Shown: positions 8,641 to 17,941, numbered from the stretch's first letter. The stretch: 64,000 nucleotides of DNA from an uncultured Alphaproteobacteria bacterium (GCA_937892955.1 CALBKH010000036.1:11708-75707); one strand, 5' to 3'. The notes: generated by a model not told the origin, from the sequence alone. Program-made: numbers and translations.

Positions 8641-9828
8641 TCATCGCGTCAGGCCGGTGCCGCCGTAGAGCCACTCGAGCCCGTCGAAGTACTGGCTCGG
8701 GGTCTTCGCCCCCATCACCTGATTGCGGATCAGCCGCTCGACACCCCGGGCGTGATAGACCTTGCCGAGCATCCGGCTCGACAGGACGACCCGATAGGCG
8801 CGCGGGATGCGGGCGGTCTGATAGGCCTGGAAGGCGGCCTCGAAGTCGCCGTCGTGGCGCTCGATCTCGGCGCCGAGCCGCACCGCGTCCTCGAGCGCCA
8901 TGCAGGCGCCCTGGGCGAAATACTGGTGGGTCGGATGGGCGGCGTCGCCGAGCAGGGTGACGTTGCCGTCGGTCCAGTTCTCGATCGGATCGCGATCGCC
9001 GAGCACCCAGCGCCGCCAGGTCTTCGGCACCTCGAGCAGCTTGCGCGCCTTCGGCACGATGTGGCCGAAGCGGGACAGGACCTCTTCGGTGGTGCCCGGC
9101 TCGTTGACGCCGACGTCGGCGATGTCGGTGACGAAGGTGGCGACCAGATTGAAGGTCTTCCAGCCCTGCAGCGGGTAGTGGACCATGTGGCACTTCGGCC
9201 CGCCCCACAGCGTCACCGCGTTCCAGCGCAGATCCTCCGGCATGTCCTCGATCGGCAGGACGGCGCGGTAGGCGACGTGGCCCGACAGGCGCAGGGCGTC
9301 GCCGCCGGTCATCTGTTCGCGGATCTTGGAACGCACACCGTCGGCGCCGACCGCGGCCTCCGCCTGCCAGACGTCGCCGCTCTCGCTGCGGAGCTTCACG
9401 CCGCCGGCGACCCTCTCGTAGCCGACGACACGCTGGTTGTTGACCAGGGTGACGTTACCGTGGGCGACGCAGGCGTCGTAGAGCACGCCGTGCAGATCGG
9501 CGCGATGGATGACGGCGTAAGGGTTGCGGAAGCGGTCGCGGAACGGCTGGTCCACCGGGATGTGCGAGACCTCCTCGCCGCTCAGGCCGTCCATCAGGAC
9601 CAGCTTGTCGATGTAGACCGCCTTGGCCCGGCCGGCGTCGCCGATCCCGAGCCAGTCCATGGCGTGGAAGGCGTTCGGGCCGATCTGGATGCCGGCGCCG
9701 ATCTCGCCGAATACCGGCGCCTGTTCGAGCACGGTGACCTCGCAGCCTTTCGCGGCGAGCGCCAGCGCGGCCGAAAGACCTCCGATGCCGCCACCGGCCA
9801 CCACGACACTGCGCTTTCTGCTGGTCAT
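8641..9828 (-). CDS. FAD-dependent 3-hydroxybenzoate 6-hydroxylase-like monooxygenase
   Basis: 395 aa class A flavoprotein monooxygenase. The Rossmann FAD/NAD(P)H site is VVVAGGGIGGLSAALAL at residues 8-24, the DG motif is GADGVRSKIRE, and the GD motif is LLGDAAHPTHQYFAQGACMALEDAV. The HP-x3-QYFAQGACMALED form is the one typical of 3-hydroxybenzoate 6-hydroxylases, which make gentisate. GGAGAAGG precedes the ATG at 9828, so longer in-frame starts are rejected. It is the first gene of the leftward operon and directly feeds the following gentisate dioxygenase. Substrate is inferred from motif and context; salicylate-type substrates are not excluded. Confidence 0.85.
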   Translation of the reverse strand: MTSRKRSVVVAGGGIGGLSAALALAAKGCEVTVLEQAPVFGEIGAGIQIGPNAFHAMDWLGIGDAGRAKAVYIDKLVLMDGLSGEEVSHIPVDQPFRDRFRNPYAVIHRADLHGVLYDACVAHGNVTLVNNQRVVGYERVAGGVKLRSESGDVWQAEAAVGADGVRSKIREQMTGGDALRLSGHVAYRAVLPIEDMPEDLRWNAVTLWGGPKCHMVHYPLQGWKTFNLVATFVTDIADVGVNEPGTTEEVLSRFGHIVPKARKLLEVPKTWRRWVLGDRDPIENWTDGNVTLLGDAAHPTHQYFAQGACMALEDAVRLGAEIERHDGDFEAAFQAYQTARIPRAYRVVLSSRMLGKVYHARGVERLIRNQVMGAKTPSQYFDGLEWLYGGTGLTR

Positions 9829-10630
9829 CGAACCTTCTCCTCTGATGTGTTTCCTCGACGTCGCTTCGGTCCGGCGGCTCGGACACGCGGGCTTCATCGG
9901 CGGCGTGGCGATCGGAGTCGCCATCGACACCGTCGGGTCGGGCGTCGGATCTCGCCGACCTTCGACCGGCGTCCCCGCCCCGCGCCCTCGCTCGAACCGA
10001 CGGCCGGCTCTCCGTCCGGCGCCGCCCTTTCGAGCGACGACCGGGATCACAGAGCCGCTCCCGAGCCACGAACGGTGACCATCGGCCCCCGCCTCCCGCC
10101 CCGGTCCGCACCGCCGCCGCGACCGGGCGATCTCGGCGTCGACAAAATCGTCCGTATACTGATACTTTTTCACCGTCAAGCCGTCATCCGGCAATTTCGC
10201 CGCATCTGCAGGCGATGGTCGGCAGATCGCATCTCTCACAAAACTTGCAAGATCGGTGGAGGCCTTGGGGAAAAATAAGCTCAATTCGAAAATATCTCGA
10301 TGAATCCGCGAATATTTTATCGTATTCGTCGATTTTATGACGTTAAATAACTTTTTATACAGAACGATTGCATACGGAAATTGACGTATTTTTGATGACG
10401 AAACTTGAGATTTATTCACGAACAACCGAAATTTCAATCGATTGTATCAAAGAACACGGAAAGATGCATCCGAAGCTCCGGAACGGTCAGAGGACGGATT
10501 GACAGTATAAGGATTGTTCCATATCAGGATCGGCGAAGCACGGCGTTGCGGGCCGCCGGCCGACGGCGCTCCGCGGCATCGGCGGCGGCCGTCGAACGCG
10601 CCATCACCCCACGCAGGAAGGACCCGGTCC
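9829..10630. promoter_or_regulatory. AT-rich divergent control region of the two aromatic operons
   Basis: This 802-bp gap separates the leftward hydroxylase/gtdA/liv operon from the rightward FAH/liv operon. Bases about 10140-10540 are conspicuously AT-rich against a very GC-rich background, with patches such as TTTTATGACGTTAAATAACTTTTT near 10330 reduced here to their AT-rich character. No credible ORF spans it. It should hold both promoters and operator sites, perhaps for the MarR protein encoded at 17.4 kb. Confidence 0.6.
10499..10527 (+). promoter_or_regulatory. Candidate sigma-70-type promoter for the rightward operon
   Basis: TTGACA at 10499-10504, a 17-bp spacer and TATCAG at 10522-10527 give a good housekeeping-type promoter about 100 bp before the FAH gene start at 10631. 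Confidence 0.5.
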
Positions 10631-11482
10631 ATGCGCATCTGTCGATACGAGAACAACAGGATCGGACTGGTGAGGGGCGACCGGGTCCACGACGTGAGCC
10701 ACCTGACCGGCCGATTGGGGACCTTCGGCCATCCGCTGCCGCGCCACGACCTCCTCGTCGCCGGCCTCGCCGAGCTCGCTCCCGAACTCGCGCGGTTCGA
10801 GCCGACCGACGAGGGAACGCCGATCGGCTCGGTGCGATTCGAGTCCCCGGTCGCCAATCCCGGCAAGATCGTCGCGGCGCCGGTGAACTACCGGAAGCAC
10901 TTCGACGAGGCCGCCGCCGACCCCGTGACCTTCCCGTCGGTGCACGTGCGCAGCATCGCCGAGTCCGGTCTCTTCCTGAAGGCGACGTCGTCGGTGGTGG
11001 GTCCCGCGGCGGGCGTGACCCGTCGCTTCGCCGATCGCCGCACCGATCACGAGGTGGAACTCGCCGTCGTCATCGGCCGGGAGTGCTCGTTCGTCCCCGA
11101 AAAGGATGCGCTCTCGGTGGTGGCCGGCTACTGCATCGGCCTCGACATGACGTTGCGCGGCAGCGAGGACCGCAGCTTCCGCAAGTCGCCGGACGGCTAC
11201 ACCGTCCTCGGTCCGTGGCTGGTCACCGCCGACGAGGTCGGCGACCCCTCGGCGCTCGACCTGTCGCTCGCAGTCGGCGGCGAGATCCGTCAGCACGCCA
11301 ACACCCGCGATCTGATCTTCGGCGTCCCCCGCCTCATCGCTCTGGCGTCGAGCTTCTTCACCCTCCATCCCGGCGACGTGATCCTCACCGGCACGCCCGA
11401 AGGCGTCGGCGAGGTCCTCCCCGGAGACGTCGTCACCGCCTCGATCGCCCGGATCGGCGTGCTCGAGACCCGCGTCCGCTGA
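10631..11482 (+). CDS. Fumarylacetoacetate hydrolase (FAH) family protein
   Basis: 283 aa cytosolic FAH-fold hydrolase/isomerase. The catalytic-domain landmarks are PGKIVAAPVNYRKHFDE (about residue 77), GLFLKATSSVVGP, the metal-binding DHEVELAVVIG segment, CIGLDMTLR, and the C-terminal LHPGDVILTGTPEGVGEVLPGD. AGGAAGG precedes the ATG. FAH members of this size act on acylpyruvates such as fumarylpyruvate or maleylpyruvate, or on 2-keto-4-pentenoate-type products. As first gene of the rightward liv operon opposite a gentisate dioxygenase, it probably processes a ring-cleavage product, but a shorter, better fumarylpyruvate hydrolase candidate closes the same operon. Exact substrate unknown. Confidence 0.82.
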   Translation: MRICRYENNRIGLVRGDRVHDVSHLTGRLGTFGHPLPRHDLLVAGLAELAPELARFEPTDEGTPIGSVRFESPVANPGKIVAAPVNYRKHFDEAAADPVTFPSVHVRSIAESGLFLKATSSVVGPAAGVTRRFADRRTDHEVELAVVIGRECSFVPEKDALSVVAGYCIGLDMTLRGSEDRSFRKSPDGYTVLGPWLVTADEVGDPSALDLSLAVGGEIRQHANTRDLIFGVPRLIALASSFFTLHPGDVILTGTPEGVGEVLPGDVVTASIARIGVLETRVR

Positions 11483-11673
11483 CGGCGTGAAGCCGCGCGG
11501 TGCGCTCGCACCGTGCGGGAAACGGAAGACCGGCCGAACGCTGCATCGCCCACCGCGGCGCGGCGTTCGGCGCGGTGACGCGGAACACGTCGACGTCTCG
11601 GATCGACGATCGCGTCCGACACCGAGAAGCCGTTGATTTCTCGGTCGCAGACCACGGAACAAGGGAGGAAAGC

Positions 11674-12855
11674 ATGATCCGTACGTTCAGGGTACTGTCG
11701 TTCGCCACCGGCCTCGCCGCGCTCGCCACCACCGCAGCGGCACAGGAGACGCCGATCCGCATCGGCTTCATCACCACCCTCTCCGGACCGGCCGGCAGCA
11801 TCGGTCAGGAGCTCTCCGACGGCTTCAAGCTCGGCCTCGCCAAGACCGGCGAGACCCTCGGCGGTCGCAAGGTCGCGGTCACTTTCGCCGACGATCAGGC
11901 CAAGCCCGACATCGGCCGCCAGCACGCCGACAAGATGGTCGAGAGCGACAAGGTCGACATCCTCACCGGGGTGAACTTCTCCAACGTTCTCCTGGCGATC
12001 GCCAAGCCGGTGCTCGATGCCGGCGTGCTCTACGTCAGCGCCAACGCCGGCCCGTCGCAGCTCGCCGGCAAGCAGTGCCACCCGAACTTCTTCGCCGCCT
12101 CGTTCCAGAACGACACCACCAGCGAGGCGATGGGCATCCACATGCAGGAGAAGCAGATCAAGGACGTCTACATCCTCGCCCCCAACTATCCGGCCGGCAA
12201 GGACATGGTCGCCGGCTTCAAGCGCCACTACAAGGGCAACGTCGCCGGCGAGGTCTACACGACCTTCAACCAGCTCGACTACTCCGCCGAGATCGCCCAG
12301 ATCCGCGCCGCGAAGCCGAGTGCGGTGTTCTTCTTCTATCCCGGCGGCATGGGCATCAACTTCATCAAGCAGTACGACCAGGCCGGTCTGAAGCCGCAGA
12401 TCCCGCTCTACACCGGCGCCTTCGTCGTCGATCAGTCGGTGCTGCCGGCGATGGGCGATGCGGCGATCGGCGTCCGGACGGCGACGCTGTGGAGCGAGGA
12501 GTTCCCCAACGCCGCGAGCCGAGAGTTCGCCGCCGCCTTCGAGACGACCTACGGCCGCATCCCGTCGCCCTATGCCGCCGACGCCTACGACACGGTGCTG
12601 CTGCTCGACGCCGCGATCCGCGCCACCGGCGGCCGGGTCGACGACAAGGCGGCGCTACGCAAGGCGCTGGAGAGCGTGAAGTTCGCCTCGATCCGCGGCG
12701 ACTTCCGCTTCAACACCAATCACTTCCCCGTCCAGAGCTTCTATCTGACGACGGTCGAGAAGGACGCCAAGGGCCGCCTCTACAACAAGCTCGGCGAGCG
12801 GATCGTCCAGGATCTGAAGGACTCCTACGCCGCCACCTGCACCATGGCGCCGTGA
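11674..12855 (+). CDS. ABC transporter periplasmic substrate-binding protein (LivJ/LivK type)
   Basis: 393 aa. A Sec signal peptide covers residues 1-24 (positive n-region, hydrophobic core, ATTAAA before QETPIRIGF). The mature protein has the type I periplasmic-binding fold with TTLSGPAGSIGQELSDGFKLGL and the lobe II segment DVYILAPNYPAGKDMVAGFK. AAGGGAGGAAAGC precedes the ATG. It is the only binding protein for either Liv-type system in the window. Members of this family serve aromatic acids as well as amino acids; the surrounding gentisate genes favour a hydroxybenzoate or related acid (inference). Confidence 0.9.
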   Translation: MIRTFRVLSFATGLAALATTAAAQETPIRIGFITTLSGPAGSIGQELSDGFKLGLAKTGETLGGRKVAVTFADDQAKPDIGRQHADKMVESDKVDILTGVNFSNVLLAIAKPVLDAGVLYVSANAGPSQLAGKQCHPNFFAASFQNDTTSEAMGIHMQEKQIKDVYILAPNYPAGKDMVAGFKRHYKGNVAGEVYTTFNQLDYSAEIAQIRAAKPSAVFFFYPGGMGINFIKQYDQAGLKPQIPLYTGAFVVDQSVLPAMGDAAIGVRTATLWSEEFPNAASREFAAAFETTYGRIPSPYAADAYDTVLLLDAAIRATGGRVDDKAALRKALESVKFASIRGDFRFNTNHFPVQSFYLTTVEKDAKGRLYNKLGERIVQDLKDSYAATCTMAP

Positions 12856-12892
12856 TCGACGCGCACCATCGAAAGGGCGAAAGGGGGCCGTC

Positions 12893-13756
12893 GTGCTGAT
12901 CCTGGAGCAGACGCTGAACGGGGTTCAATTGGGTGTGATGCTGTTCCTGATTGCATCGGGCCTGACCCTCGTCTTCGGCATCATGAACTTCATCAATCTC
13001 GCGCACGGCTCCCTCTATATGGCCGGAGCCTTCACCGCCGCCTGGGTCCAAGGGGTGAGCGGCAGCTTCCTGCTGGCGATCCCGGCCGCGGTGGTCGTCA
13101 CCGCGGCCCTCGGCGCGGTGCTGGAGATCGGTCTGTTCCGGCGCTTCTACGCCCGCAACCACCTCGATCAGGTCCTCGTCACCTTCGGCATCGTGCTGGT
13201 CGCCAACGAGGTGACGCGCATCGTCTTCGGCCCGGTGCCGTTGCGCATGCCGCTGCCGCCGGCGCTCGCCGGGTCGATCGAGATCGTACCGGGCCTGCCC
13301 TATCCGACCTTCCGGCTGGTGGTGCTCATCGTCGGTCTCGCCGTGGCGGCGCTCTTGTGGGCGATCGTCATGAAGACCCGAATCGGCATGTGGGTGCGGG
13401 CGGGATCGTCGAACCGGCCGATCGCCTCGGCGATGGGCGTCGACGTCGATCTCGTTTTCGCCGCGCTCTTCGCCGTCGGCGCCGCTCTCGCCGGTCTCGC
13501 CGGCCTGATGGCCGGGCCGATCCTCGCCGTGCAGGTCGGCATGGGCGAGCCGATCCTGATCCTCGCCCTGGTGGTCACGGTGATCGGCGGCATCGGCTCG
13601 ATCAAGGGTGCCTTCGTCGCGGCGCTGATGGTCGGCCTCGTCGACACCTTCGGCCGCGTCCTGCTGCCTCCGGCCCTGGGCTCCATGGCGATCTTCCTGC
13701 TCATGGCGCTGATCCTCGCCTTCCGTCCGAAAGGGCTGTTTCCCGTCCATGGCTGA
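12893..13756 (+). CDS. livH: Branched-chain amino acid-type ABC transporter permease (LivH)
   Basis: 287 aa inner-membrane permease starting at a GTG with AAAGGGGG upstream. LivH landmarks are TLVFGIMNFINLAHGSLYMAGAF near residues 23-45, the MKTRIGMWVRAGSSNRPIASAMGV loop and VVTVIGGIGSIKGAFVAAL. It follows the binding protein by 37 bp and its end overlaps livM by 8 bp, so the complex is translated as a unit. Confidence 0.9.
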   Translation: MLILEQTLNGVQLGVMLFLIASGLTLVFGIMNFINLAHGSLYMAGAFTAAWVQGVSGSFLLAIPAAVVVTAALGAVLEIGLFRRFYARNHLDQVLVTFGIVLVANEVTRIVFGPVPLRMPLPPALAGSIEIVPGLPYPTFRLVVLIVGLAVAALLWAIVMKTRIGMWVRAGSSNRPIASAMGVDVDLVFAALFAVGAALAGLAGLMAGPILAVQVGMGEPILILALVVTVIGGIGSIKGAFVAALMVGLVDTFGRVLLPPALGSMAIFLLMALILAFRPKGLFPVHG

Positions 13757-14765
13757 ATCCGACCCCCATCGCCCCGCTCTCGTCGAACGACTGGCGCCGC
13801 TCGTCGTCGTCGCGCTGCTCGCCGCCGTTCCGCCGGTCGCCCAGATGCTCGGCGACCCCTTCCTGATCAAGGTGGCGACCCGCGTCGTCGTCTTCGCCAT
13901 CGCCGCGGTGGCGCTCAATCTGATCCTCGGCTTCGCCGGGCTCGTCAGCCTGCTGCAGGCCGGCCTCTTCGGCGTCGGCGGCTACGCCGTGGCGATCGCG
14001 GCGCACCACGTCTTCGAGGCCGAGCCGATCGGGTTCTCCGCCCTCGCCTGGGAGGGCTCGACCGATCTGGCGCTGACGCTGCCCCTGGCGGCGGCGGTGG
14101 CGGGACTGGTGGCGCTGGTGACGGGCATGGTGTCGCTGCGCACGTCGGGCCCGTACTTCCTGATGATCACCCTGGCCTTCGACCAGATGCTCTACTACGG
14201 CGCGGTGGCGCTGCAGAAATACGGCGGCGACGACGGCCTGCAGATCCTCACGCCGCTCAGCTTCGCCGGTTGGGACATGTCCAACCGCTGGCGCTTCTTC
14301 TATTTCGCCCTGACGATGCTCGCCGTGGTCCTGCTGGTCGCGACCCGGCTCGTCGCCAGCCGCTTCGGCATCGTGCTGCGCGCTTCGGCCGAAAACGAAC
14401 GCCGCGTCGCCGTGTCGGGCATCCCGCCCTACGCCCATCGCCTCGCCGCCTTCACCGTCTCCGGCGCCGTCGCCGGGCTGGCCGGTGGGCTGCTCGCCGC
14501 CGGCCAGCAATTCGTCTCGCCGGCGGACATGCACTGGGTCCGCTCCGGCGACTTCGTGGTGATGGCGGTGCTCGGCGGATTGTCGACCGTGTGGGGGCCG
14601 GTGGTCGGCGCCGCCGCCTTCGTCGTGCTCGAACTGCTGCTGTCCTCCTGGACCCAGCACTGGCAACTCGCCTTCGGGCTGATCATCGTCGCGGTGGTGC
14701 TGACGCTGCGCGGCGGTCTGTCCGACCTCGTCCATCTCGCCGGCCGATCGAGGGGCGCCCGATGA
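13749..14765 (+). CDS. livM: Branched-chain amino acid-type ABC transporter permease (LivM)
   Basis: 338 aa inner-membrane permease. AVALNLILGFAGLVSLLQAGLFGVGGY near residues 55-80 and the SRFGIVLRASAENERRVAVSGI loop are LivM-typical. Its ATG overlaps the end of livH, and its stop overlaps the livG start (ATGA), both signs of translational coupling. It forms the channel with LivH. Confidence 0.9.
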   Translation: MAESDPHRPALVERLAPLVVVALLAAVPPVAQMLGDPFLIKVATRVVVFAIAAVALNLILGFAGLVSLLQAGLFGVGGYAVAIAAHHVFEAEPIGFSALAWEGSTDLALTLPLAAAVAGLVALVTGMVSLRTSGPYFLMITLAFDQMLYYGAVALQKYGGDDGLQILTPLSFAGWDMSNRWRFFYFALTMLAVVLLVATRLVASRFGIVLRASAENERRVAVSGIPPYAHRLAAFTVSGAVAGLAGGLLAAGQQFVSPADMHWVRSGDFVVMAVLGGLSTVWGPVVGAAAFVVLELLLSSWTQHWQLAFGLIIVAVVLTLRGGLSDLVHLAGRSRGAR

Positions 14766-15514
14766 CCAAGCGACCGCTCCTCTCCGTCCGCGGCCTGGTG
14801 AAGAGATTCGGCGGCCTTACGGCCACCAATCATCTCGACTTCGATCTCGAACACGGCGAGATCCACGGCGTCATCGGCCCCAACGGCGCCGGCAAGACGA
14901 CCTTCGTCTCGCAGCTCCAGGGTCAGTTGACGCCGGACGCCGGTTCGATCGTCCTCGACGGTCGCGACGTCACCCGCGAGCCGGCGCCGGTCCGCGCCCG
15001 GCTCGGCATCGCCCGGTCGTTCCAGATCACCTCGCTGGTGCCGAGCTTCACCGTCCTCGCCAACGTCATGCTGGCGGTGCAGGGCGGCCAGGGACATTCC
15101 TTCCGGTTCTGGAAGCGCGCCTGGACAGACGCGACCCTCGCCGGCCCGGCGCACGTCGCCCTCGCCACCGTCGGTCTCGCTCACCGCGCGAACACGCTCG
15201 CCGCCGATCTCGCCCACGGCGAGTGCCGCCAACTCGAACTGGCGATGGCGCTCGCGATGAAGCCGCGGCTGTTGTTGCTCGACGAGCCGATGGCCGGTGT
15301 CGGACGCCAGGACGGGGTGGCGATGACCGACATGATCGCCCGCCTCAAGGGCGTCACCACCATCGTCCTCATCGAGCACGACATGGACGCGGTCTTCCGT
15401 CTCGCCGACCGCATCTCGGTGCTGGTCGCCGGCCGTGTGATCCGGACCGGCACGCCGGCGGAGGTGCGCGCCGACCCGGAGGTCCGCGCCGCCTATCTCG
15501 GCCATTCGCACTGA
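14762..15514 (+). CDS. livG: ABC transporter ATP-binding protein (LivG)
   Basis: 250 aa ATPase with Walker A GPNGAGKTT near residues 40-48, RSFQIT in the Q-loop region, a weak signature LAHGECRQLELAMAL, Walker B LLLDEPMAGV and switch LIEHD. The ATG overlaps the livM stop by four bases. It partners LivF at 15.5 kb. Confidence 0.92.
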   Translation: MTKRPLLSVRGLVKRFGGLTATNHLDFDLEHGEIHGVIGPNGAGKTTFVSQLQGQLTPDAGSIVLDGRDVTREPAPVRARLGIARSFQITSLVPSFTVLANVMLAVQGGQGHSFRFWKRAWTDATLAGPAHVALATVGLAHRANTLAADLAHGECRQLELAMALAMKPRLLLLDEPMAGVGRQDGVAMTDMIARLKGVTTIVLIEHDMDAVFRLADRISVLVAGRVIRTGTPAEVRADPEVRAAYLGHSH

Positions 15515-15524
15515 GGAGACGGCG

Positions 15525-16229
15525 ATGCTCTTGGAAGTCCGCGATCTCGAAGCCGGCTATGGCGCCTCGAAGGCCCTCTTCGGCATTTCCTTCGACGTCG
15601 ACGAGGGCGAGGTCGTCACCCTCATCGGCCGCAACGGCATGGGCAAGTCGACGACGGTGAAGTCGGTCTGCGGCCTGCTGAAACCGTTCGACGGCGAGAT
15701 CCGCTTCCGTGGCCGGCGGATCGACGGGCGTGCGGCCCATCACGTCTGCCGGCTGGGTATCGCCCTGGTGCCAGAAGGCAGACAGATCTTCCCCAACCTC
15801 TCGGTGCGCGAAAATCTGGTGATGGCCGGGCGCGTTCGGCCCGAGGGGCGGGAACCGTGGACCCTGGAACGTGTCCTCGACTTCTTCCCCCGCCTCGCCG
15901 AGCGCCTCGGCAACGGCGGCGCCCAGCTCTCGGGCGGCGAGCAACAGATGCTGGCGATCGGCCGGGCGTTGATGACCAATCCCGATCTCCTCATCCTCGA
16001 CGAGGCGACGGAAGGGTTGGCGCCACTGGTGCGCGACCACATCTGGACGTCACTCGACGCGCTCAAGGCGACCGGCCTCGCCATGATCGTCATCGACAAG
16101 GAACTCGACGCTCTCATCGGCTTCGCCGACCGCCACTTCGTCGTCGAGAAGGGCGAGATCGCCTGGCGCGGCAGTTCGGCCGAACTCGTCGCCGATCCGT
16201 CGATCCAAGAAGCCTATCTCGGCGTCTGA
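15525..16229 (+). CDS. livF: ABC transporter ATP-binding protein (LivF)
   Basis: 234 aa ATPase with Walker A GRNGMGKST near residues 37-45, signature LSGGEQQMLAIGRAL, Walker B LLILDEATEGLAP and an IDKELD switch segment where most LivF proteins have VEQN. The C-terminus SIQEAYLGV is typical. It lies ten bases after livG with GAGGAGACGGCG before the ATG. Confidence 0.92.
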   Translation: MLLEVRDLEAGYGASKALFGISFDVDEGEVVTLIGRNGMGKSTTVKSVCGLLKPFDGEIRFRGRRIDGRAAHHVCRLGIALVPEGRQIFPNLSVRENLVMAGRVRPEGREPWTLERVLDFFPRLAERLGNGGAQLSGGEQQMLAIGRALMTNPDLLILDEATEGLAPLVRDHIWTSLDALKATGLAMIVIDKELDALIGFADRHFVVEKGEIAWRGSSAELVADPSIQEAYLGV

Positions 16230-16304
16230 ACGCGGGTTGCCGAAACCGGACCCCGCTGCCGCCCGGCCCTGCCGAACCGCACTCCGAACCGAGGCCTCGC
16301 GACC

Positions 16305-17021
16305 GTGAAGAAGACAGACGAGTCCGCACTTTTTGCCCTTCCCCCTGCTCCGACCGTCGTGGTGGAGGGCAGCGATCGCCGGTATCCGGTCCATCGCATC
16401 TTCTGCGTCGGCCGCAACTACGCCGACCACGCCGCCGAAATGGGGGTCGAGGTCGATCGCGAGGCGCCGTTCTACTTCCTCAAACAGGCGGGCGCGATCG
16501 TGCCGTCCGGAGCGACGATTCCCTATCCGCCCGGGACCCGCGACTTCCACCACGAGATGGAGTTCGTCGTCGCCCTCGGCGCGCCGGCCCACAGGGTGAC
16601 GATGGCGGGGGCGATGGACGTCGTCTTCGGCTATGCCTGCGGTCTCGACATGACCCGCCGGGATCTACAGCTCGAAGCTCGCGCCAAGGGACGGCCGTGG
16701 GATCTCGGAAAAGACTTCGAACGATCGGCGGTGATCGCTCCGATCCTACGCAAGGAGGCCTTCGGTCCGATCGGCCCGCAGCGGATCGACCTCCGTGTCG
16801 ACGGGGTGCCGCGGCAGGGTGCGAAACTGTCGGACCTCGTGTGGAACGTCGCCGAACTCGTGTCGCACCTGTCGCGCTACTACCATCTCGGGCCGGGCGA
16901 CTTGATCTACACCGGCACTCCGGCAGGGGTCGGCCCGGTCGGGCCGGGCGACCACATCACCGGATCCATCGACGGACTGCCGCCGATCGCCCTGACGATC
17001 GGCGATCCGGAGTCCCTCTGA
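16305..17021 (+). CDS. nagK: Fumarylpyruvate hydrolase (FAH family, NagK type)
   Basis: 238 aa, the short form of the FAH family that hydrolyses fumarylpyruvate to fumarate and pyruvate, the last step of the gentisate route. Landmarks are RIFCVGRNYADHAAEMG near residues 32-48, FYFLKQAGAIVPSG, the metal-ligand region HHEMEFVVALG, and LGPGDLIYTGTPAGVGPV. It starts at GTG (16305). It closes the rightward liv operon, 75 bp after livF, and is followed by a terminator. No glutathione- or mycothiol-dependent maleylpyruvate isomerase was found to supply its substrate. Confidence 0.85.
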   Translation: MKKTDESALFALPPAPTVVVEGSDRRYPVHRIFCVGRNYADHAAEMGVEVDREAPFYFLKQAGAIVPSGATIPYPPGTRDFHHEMEFVVALGAPAHRVTMAGAMDVVFGYACGLDMTRRDLQLEARAKGRPWDLGKDFERSAVIAPILRKEAFGPIGPQRIDLRVDGVPRQGAKLSDLVWNVAELVSHLSRYYHLGPGDLIYTGTPAGVGPVGPGDHITGSIDGLPPIALTIGDPESL

Positions 17022-17040
17022 CCTCGCGTTTCCCGTCGCG

Positions 17041-17071
17041 GCGGCGGCCCTCGGCCGCTTCCGCTTTTTTT
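17041..17071 (+). terminator. Intrinsic terminator of the rightward liv operon
   Basis: GCGG-C-GGCC / GGCC-GCTT-CCGC around a CTC loop forms a bulged hairpin at 17041-17064 followed at once by seven Ts (17065-17071). It lies 20 bp after the fumarylpyruvate hydrolase stop. Confidence 0.65.
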
Positions 17072-17443
17072 CGGCCTTGCGAGCCGGATCGGCGGCGAAG
17101 ATCGACGACCCGCGGCGACGGGTCGTCTCGGCGAAGTCGTCATGGCCGGTTCGCCGGTCTCGCTCGTCGACGGACCATCGCGAAAGAGCCTTCGACGAAC
17201 CGCCATCCACCGTTTCTTCCCGACCAATGCCGCCACGATTGGCACTGCACGCCGCGATCGTTTCGGGCGCCGGATCATCCGCTGGACCCGCACGCTCCAA
17301 CGGCCAGATACATCGAATGTTCTCAATGTGATAGGCTATTTGCGAGAGGTATGGAGACCGTGATATAGCCATCGACGATCAATTCGCCCCGATCGAGTAT
17401 TCCTCGCGGCGCTTCGGCGCCCCTCCCGAACGAGTGACGTGCC
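17072..17443. other. Non-coding leader ahead of the MarR gene
   Basis: No credible gene is seen. A loose inverted repeat GGCTAT (17334-17339) / ATAGCC (17365-17370) lies 74-110 bp before the MarR start and could be part of an autoregulatory operator, but it is too short to be sure. Confidence 0.3.
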
Positions 17444-17941
17444 ATGCAGAGCCGACGGATGGCGGTGAAGAGCGACTCGTTGCTCAAGCTGAAGGGCGTC
17501 TACGAGACGCCGGGGCACCTCATCCGGCGGGCTCAACAGATCGGCGTGGCGATCTTCATGGACGAATTGGCCGAACACGGCATCACACCGGTGCAGTTCG
17601 CCTCCCTGATCGCCATCCGCGACAATCCCGGGATCGATCAGAAGAGCCTGGGGCGGTTGATCGCCATCGATCGGTCGACGGTGGCCAACGTCCTCTCGGG
17701 TCTCGAGAAGAAGAAGCTCATCTGTCGGATCGTTCCGGCGCACAATCAACGGATCAAACAGCTCTTCACTCTGGCGGCCGGCAATGAACTCCTCGCCAAC
17801 GCCCAAGAAGCGGTGCTCCGCGTCCAGGATCGCATTCTGGCTCCGCTGACGGGAGACGAGGCGGAGATTTTCCTGCGCCTGCTCAACAAGATCGTCGTCG
17901 GCAACAACAACGTGAGCCGGGCGCCGCTGAGTTCGGAATGA
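17444..17941 (+). CDS. MarR family transcriptional regulator
   Basis: 165 aa, typical for MarR. The winged helix spans about residues 50-110: ITPVQFASLIAIRDNPGIDQKSLGRLIAIDRSTVANVLSGLEKKKLI, with the wing around RIVPAHNQRIKQLFTLA. Flanking helices form the dimer interface. It sits between the aromatic liv operon and the tct genes and is the best local candidate to control the aromatic operons; MarR proteins commonly respond to aromatic acids or their CoA esters. Ligand and targets are inference. Confidence 0.85.
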   Translation: MQSRRMAVKSDSLLKLKGVYETPGHLIRRAQQIGVAIFMDELAEHGITPVQFASLIAIRDNPGIDQKSLGRLIAIDRSTVANVLSGLEKKKLICRIVPAHNQRIKQLFTLAAGNELLANAQEAVLRVQDRILAPLTGDEAEIFLRLLNKIVVGNNNVSRAPLSSE

